A stretch of DNA of 39,270 nucleotides. It comes from Gammaproteobacteria bacterium. Lineage in GTDB: Bacteria; Pseudomonadota; Gammaproteobacteria; SZUA-152. The notes beneath the pieces were generated by a model, which was not told where the DNA came from, made no database searches, and saw only the letters and a program-made list of their open reading frames with translations. This document shows, one piece after another, positions 35,518 through 39,270 of this stretch. A program made the position numbers and the translations under genes. The stretch is from contig JAJDNG010000084.1 in assembly GCA_022340845.1 (NCBI GenBank), forward strand, positions 1 to 39,270, read 5' to 3'. Numbering within the stretch: the first letter of the stretch is position 1; each line of letters opens with the position of its first letter.

Positions 35518-35641
35518 AAGAACGCCAGGTAAACATTGCGAGCAACCAACCTTTGCGTAAACAAGGTCACTAGTAATGTAAATAGTAATGTGAATATCAG
35601 AAAAAATCAGGACACTCTATAACGACATAAGGATTTTTATT

Positions 35642-36211
35642 ATGGATGGCATCAAAGAACAAGAACGCTGGATAATGAGTTTATACCGTTATTCAGAAAT
35701 AACCGGCGCCATGTTTTTCGCAAAAGTGGCCGCTTGCATGCCGGCTGGACCAATACAGGTTAATTTAAACAAACATTTTGCCGATGAAAGCATGCACAGC
35801 TGGTACTGGACCCAAGCCATGGATGAGCTGGGTTACAAACCCATTCGACTTGCCAATGCTTATCAAGATGCGTATCTGGATGCCGGTGGCCTACCCGTCA
35901 ACATAATGGAAATTCTGGCTTTAACCAATGTGTTCGAAAAACGGGTGATTAAGCAATACGCCCATCACATGAAAATCCCCAACTTGAATCCGATCATCAA
36001 ACAGACCATCGAAAAAATCGTCGAAGACGAAAAATGGCATGTGTACTGGATCAACCAGGCGCTAAAAACCTATGCCCAAAAATACGGCGAAGACAAAGTT
36101 AACAAGAAGATTCAACACTACAAAGCCGCCGATGAATCGATTTACCAGCAATTTTTGCAGGAACACAAAGAAAGACTTGATTATGTTTTTGAGTCAACCG
36201 TATTCGCTTAA
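35642..36211 (+). CDS. Ferritin-like diiron protein, putative oxygenase
   Basis: 189 residues with AAGGA before the ATG. Four helices carry the ligand pattern of a ferritin-like diiron site: Glu19 (SEITGAM), Glu49 and His52 (ADESMHSW), Glu99 (NVFEKR) and Glu130 and His133 (EDEKWHVYW). This is the E...ExxH...E...ExxH pattern, different from the AurF ligand set, so the cluster has two distinct diiron enzymes. It may oxidise an acyl or aminoacyl chain; it could also be an unrelated iron protein. The gene follows the SDR gene after 124 bases and precedes the second ACP after 35 bases. Confidence 0.8.
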   Translation: MDGIKEQERWIMSLYRYSEITGAMFFAKVAACMPAGPIQVNLNKHFADESMHSWYWTQAMDELGYKPIRLANAYQDAYLDAGGLPVNIMEILALTNVFEKRVIKQYAHHMKIPNLNPIIKQTIEKIVEDEKWHVYWINQALKTYAQKYGEDKVNKKIQHYKAADESIYQQFLQEHKERLDYVFESTVFA

Positions 36212-36246
36212 CTTTTTTGTATCCAATAAATAAGGATGAACCAAAA

Positions 36247-36489
36247 ATGCAACCACAAGACATTAAAAACCAACTAGCGGAATTCACCAAAATTCCAGTT
36301 GAGCGTATTGATGATGACGCGGCAATAACTGACCTGGTATCCGATTCGTTTATGCTGGTCGAAATGTTACTTCTATTGCAGGATCACTTTGCCATAGAAC
36401 TGGAACAGGAAGATTTGGAAGAGGTGATCAGCGTCGCTCAACTGGTGAATCTGATAGACGAAAAAATCACCGCAATGCAAACCGCGTGA
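36247..36489 (+). CDS. Acyl carrier protein, second of the cluster
   Basis: 80 residues from the ATG at 36247 (AAGGA upstream); an in-frame ATG at 36217 would add ten. The phosphopantetheine motif is LVSDSFMLVEM with Ser34 in DSF, and the helix pattern (QDHFAIELEQEDLEEVISVAQ) is that of an ACP. It differs from the first carrier and is the likely partner of the fatty acyl-AMP ligase two genes further on. Acidic, soluble. Confidence 0.9.
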   Translation: MQPQDIKNQLAEFTKIPVERIDDDAAITDLVSDSFMLVEMLLLLQDHFAIELEQEDLEEVISVAQLVNLIDEKITAMQTA

Positions 36490-36535
36490 TGGCATCCACC
36501 CATCAACAATACAGACAAACCAAAGGTAATCACTC

Positions 36536-37150
36536 ATGGAAAAATCGGCTTTAATCCTGTTAACCGTAAACTTTATGTTGGTAGCCTTGCTACCGGTAAT
36601 ATTCTTTCGCCGTGATGGCAAACTGACTCTGATGTGGTTGCTTACCGCGGCGCCCTGGGGCATTGCGCCGGCACTGTTCATCAGCCAATATTTTGGTATT
36701 TTGGAACACCCCATGGTGATTGCAGACAGTGTTTTTTATACATGGATGTCTTCCATCGGATCAGTGCTAAGCGCTATTTCCATTGGATTGATCGCCATGA
36801 CCATGGGCAGCCATAGAATTCCGCTGGCTTTGTGGCATCAAAACCCGCAGGATGATGCTCCCTCAACCATCGTCACCTGGGGGAGTTACAAATATATTCG
36901 CCATCCGTTTTACACGGCGTTCATATTGGCTTTCACTGCTTGTATATTGATTGCGCCGCATTGGTCAATTTTGATATTGGGCATATACACCATGGTAATG
37001 TTGAATCATACGGCAAGCAAAGAAGAGCGTCGCCTGTGTAATGAAGAAGGACAATTCGGCCAGGAGTATCGGGAATATATGAAACATACCGGCCGATTTT
37101 TTCCGAAGTTCACAGCTCGCCGTGGCGCCTTGCAAACACAATCCAACTAA
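36536..37150 (+). CDS. ICMT/PEMT-like membrane methyltransferase
   Basis: 204 residues with four to five hydrophobic segments (about 5-24, 32-52, 66-90, 125-157). The C-terminal part carries the isoprenylcysteine carboxyl methyltransferase / phospholipid methyltransferase signature: WGSYKYIRHPFYTAFILAF (115-133) and SKEERRL with FGQEYREYMKHTGRFFP (161-190). The RHP and EE/GEEY-type elements bind S-adenosylmethionine in this superfamily. It would act in the inner membrane on a lipid, carboxyl or amine group. In the cluster it could methylate a lipophilic intermediate or the final product; some relatives are not methyltransferases. It ends 16 bases before the fatty acyl-AMP ligase. Confidence 0.82.
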   Translation: MEKSALILLTVNFMLVALLPVIFFRRDGKLTLMWLLTAAPWGIAPALFISQYFGILEHPMVIADSVFYTWMSSIGSVLSAISIGLIAMTMGSHRIPLALWHQNPQDDAPSTIVTWGSYKYIRHPFYTAFILAFTACILIAPHWSILILGIYTMVMLNHTASKEERRLCNEEGQFGQEYREYMKHTGRFFPKFTARRGALQTQSN

Positions 37151-37166
37151 CCGGACGTGCACTATC

Positions 37167-38897
37167 ATGACCACTGCTCATTTGACCACTTTAGTGGATC
37201 TGGCTATGCACCGGGCGGCCGAACAATCCGCATCAACCGCTTTTACGCAACTGAACCCCGGTGGCGAAATAGAACGTCATATCACTTTTGCACACCTGGA
37301 TCTTGCGGCCAGGAATCTGGCTGGTTATCTGCAAAATCGCTTGCCGCCCCGCTCCAGAGTGTTATTGGCCTATCCCAACGGAATAGATTTTATTATCGGC
37401 TTTTTTGCCTGTTTATACGCCGGCATGATCGCCGTACCGGTTTACCCGCCGTTTGCGCGCAGCCAATGGCCGCGGTTTGCCGCTATTGCCAGTGATTGCC
37501 AGGCAGCCATGATTTGCACGTTGCACAAACATAGCGCCGCGATTTCTAATGTCTGCGTGCAAACACACGCCTTGAGCGACGTACCGTGCATAGCCAGCGA
37601 TGGGTTAAACTCACGGTATCATGAATCCTGGAAATATCCGGATATCAAAGCAGATTCACTGGCGTTTCTGCAATACACATCTGGCACCACCGGAGACCCC
37701 AAAGGCGTGATGGTAAGCCATGAAAATATCATGGTAAATCAAGCCATGATTACCCAAGCATTTAATCACTCACACGAAAGTAAAATTCTTGGCTGGCTAC
37801 CCATGTTTCACGACATGGGGCTCATCGGTAATGTGCTAAACCCGTTTTATGTGGGCGTTGAGTCAATATTAATGGAGCCGTTGTCATTTTTAAGGCAACC
37901 CTATCGCTGGTTAAAAGCCATTTCGGATTTCAAGGCAACCACCAGTGGCGCACCTAATTTCGCATACGATTTGTGTGTCAGCAAAATCAGCTCGGAACAC
38001 AAACAAGGGCTGGACTTACGTCATTGGCAAAATGCCTTTAACGGCTCGGAGAAAGTACACTATCAAACTCTGGAAAAGTTCAGTGAATATTTTGCAGATT
38101 GCGGTTTTCAAAAAAATGCTTTTTTACCGTGTTATGGCATGGCGGAAGCGACCTTGTTCGTTACGGGCAAGCAATCGCAATCCCCTGTGATCACCGCGAA
38201 CGTGGATAAAAACGCGTTGCAGTACAACCAAGTCGTTCCATCCAATACAGTTAAAACCAGGCAATGCACATTAACGGGTTGCGGTGGGGTTTCGGGCCCA
38301 GACATTCGACTCATGAACCCTGATACGCTTGAAGCTTGCGGGTCCGATGAAATCGGTGAAATCTGGATCACGGGAAAACATATCACCCAGGGTTACTGGA
38401 ACAAAAGTCAGCTAACTGCAGATGCATTCAAGCAGGATGAGCATTCCGGCAATAAACACCGATATTTTAGAACCGGAGATCTGGGCGTAATTATCCGCGG
38501 ACAACTGTATATCACCGGCCGTATAAAGGAACTGATTATTGTTCGCGGAAAAAATTACTATCCACAGGATATTGAACTGGTGGCACAAAATAGCAATCCC
38601 GCTTGCCGCCTAGGCCGCGGCGCGGCGTTTAGCGTCGAGTCCGACACTCAGGAGATGGTTGTATTGGTTCAGGAGATTGAAAAAACCCAATTGCGCAAGT
38701 TTGATGACCAAGGCACAAAATGCGATATTCAACTCGCCTTAAGGGCACAACTCAATCTTGAAGTCGATGACATTGTGTTTGTTAAACCAGCCAGTATCCC
38801 GCTGACTTCCAGTGGCAAGACACAAAGGCAACGCGTGAAAGAACTGTACTTGCAACGAGCGATACCGGGGGTAATCCGTTCAATGCTGGCAGCTTGA
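37167..38897 (+). CDS. Fatty acyl-AMP ligase (FAAL)
   Basis: 576 residues from the ATG at 37167 (an in-frame codon at 37122 would overlap the preceding gene). An ANL-superfamily enzyme that activates a fatty acid as acyl-AMP and hands it to an ACP. Motifs: LQYTSGTTGDPKGVMVSH (168-185) for ATP, WLPMFHDMGLIGNVL, typical of FAALs, and C-terminal GRIKELIIVRGKNYYPQDIE and TSSGKTQRQR (catalytic Lys). WLPxxHDMGLIG is a hallmark of the FAAL branch, not acyl-CoA synthetases. The FAAL-specific insertion was not verified by eye. Probable partner: the ACP at 36247. Last gene of the cluster. Confidence 0.92.
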   Translation: MTTAHLTTLVDLAMHRAAEQSASTAFTQLNPGGEIERHITFAHLDLAARNLAGYLQNRLPPRSRVLLAYPNGIDFIIGFFACLYAGMIAVPVYPPFARSQWPRFAAIASDCQAAMICTLHKHSAAISNVCVQTHALSDVPCIASDGLNSRYHESWKYPDIKADSLAFLQYTSGTTGDPKGVMVSHENIMVNQAMITQAFNHSHESKILGWLPMFHDMGLIGNVLNPFYVGVESILMEPLSFLRQPYRWLKAISDFKATTSGAPNFAYDLCVSKISSEHKQGLDLRHWQNAFNGSEKVHYQTLEKFSEYFADCGFQKNAFLPCYGMAEATLFVTGKQSQSPVITANVDKNALQYNQVVPSNTVKTRQCTLTGCGGVSGPDIRLMNPDTLEACGSDEIGEIWITGKHITQGYWNKSQLTADAFKQDEHSGNKHRYFRTGDLGVIIRGQLYITGRIKELIIVRGKNYYPQDIELVAQNSNPACRLGRGAAFSVESDTQEMVVLVQEIEKTQLRKFDDQGTKCDIQLALRAQLNLEVDDIVFVKPASIPLTSSGKTQRQRVKELYLQRAIPGVIRSMLAA

Positions 38898-39270
38898 GCT
38901 TTTAATGTGTAGCAGCTCAGATATAATTCGACAAATTAGCCAGTAAGTTTCAATCAAATCTGGCAGTTCACAAGGTCTCAGTTCTGCCAATAACGGAAGT
39001 TTAAATATTTCGAAAACAGGCATGTGCTACTGAGTAGGCATTTATTGATTCTAATTCTCTATGGCGCAAACGGCCAATTCCAGACGCACGGATTTTCTTA
39101 TTTTTGGCATGTTCAGCTGAGTAGTATTTATTACTCCTAATACTCTACTGCGCTATCGACCTCATAGCGGATGCTCAGATTTTTCCGCCAAAATCAGAGT
39201 AACAGCGTTTTAGGACCTTTACGGTTTAGGTTTACCGATTTTTGGAACTGCCATAAAGTGGGCGTTTAAA
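38898..39270. other. Non-coding region at the right edge
   Basis: 373 bases after the last cluster gene. No gene, RNA or clear terminator is seen; it contains the imperfect tandem repeat at 39019-39192. Confidence 0.4.
39019..39192. repeat. Imperfect ~87-bp tandem repeat
   Basis: Two copies beginning GGCATGT (39019 and 39106). The first half of each is well conserved (CTGAGTAG, ATTTATT, CTAAT-CTCTA and the GCGC block); the rest is weaker. The second copy can form a partial hairpin (AGTAGTATT with AATACTCTACT). Possibly a small intergenic repeat family. Confidence 0.4.

Overview
The window looks like a chromosomal segment of a gammaproteobacterium of moderate GC. Support for this is indirect: standard Shine-Dalgarno sequences, FNR/ANR-type boxes, sec/lipobox signal peptides, an Lpp/OprI-type alanine-zipper lipoprotein, an OprB-like porin, and GGDEF/EAL signalling proteins. 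I saw no rRNA, tRNA, CRISPR array, transposase or phage gene. The species cannot be named from this sequence.

Layout. (1) 1-3.6 kb: the 5' part of glgC (cut by the window edge), a small c-type cytochrome lipoprotein, a Cys-rich putative lipoprotein and an alanine-zipper lipoprotein. (2) 3.6-10.6 kb: housekeeping and stress genes, namely an L,D-transpeptidase, a phosphotransferase/P-loop kinase fusion, class I fructose-bisphosphate aldolase with a beta-CASP metallo-beta-lactamase nuclease, a CBS-pair protein, a host-attachment-family gene broken by an in-frame TGA, and a small helical protein. Three FNR/ANR-like boxes (628, 2508, 9151) suggest that part of this region responds to oxygen. (3) 11-17.2 kb: a Sel1-repeat protein, two uncharacterised divergent genes (one with HExxH and a possible outer-membrane barrel), a chorismatase and a divergent UbiE-like methyltransferase, the last two suggesting benzoate or quinone metabolism. 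(4) 17.2-22.1 kb: a PLD-like membrane protein, a REC-GGDEF protein with a degenerate GGDEF site, and a convergent REC-REC-PAS-GGDEF-EAL protein. (5) 22.4-30.4 kb: an SsuABC/NMT1-type ABC importer, a Crp-family regulator, a large DUF3604 protein and a carbohydrate-type porin, with several palindromes in the intergenic regions.

(6) 31.37-38.9 kb is the most interesting part. It is a compact, mostly overlapping, co-directional run of nine genes: a KAS III-like enzyme, an AurF-like diiron oxygenase, a carrier protein, a class II synthetase-like amino acid:[carrier protein] ligase, a thioester-reductase-like SDR, a second ferritin-like diiron enzyme, a second ACP, an ICMT/PEMT-like membrane methyltransferase and a fatty acyl-AMP ligase. 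The visible active-site residues suggest a non-NRPS, non-PKS pathway. One carrier would be loaded with an amino acid, the other with a fatty acid, and the intermediates would be oxidised by two unrelated diiron enzymes. Release could be reductive and modification could include methylation. I do not recognise this combination as a characterised pathway. The product is unknown.

The window ends in about 370 bases of non-coding DNA with an imperfect 87-bp tandem repeat.
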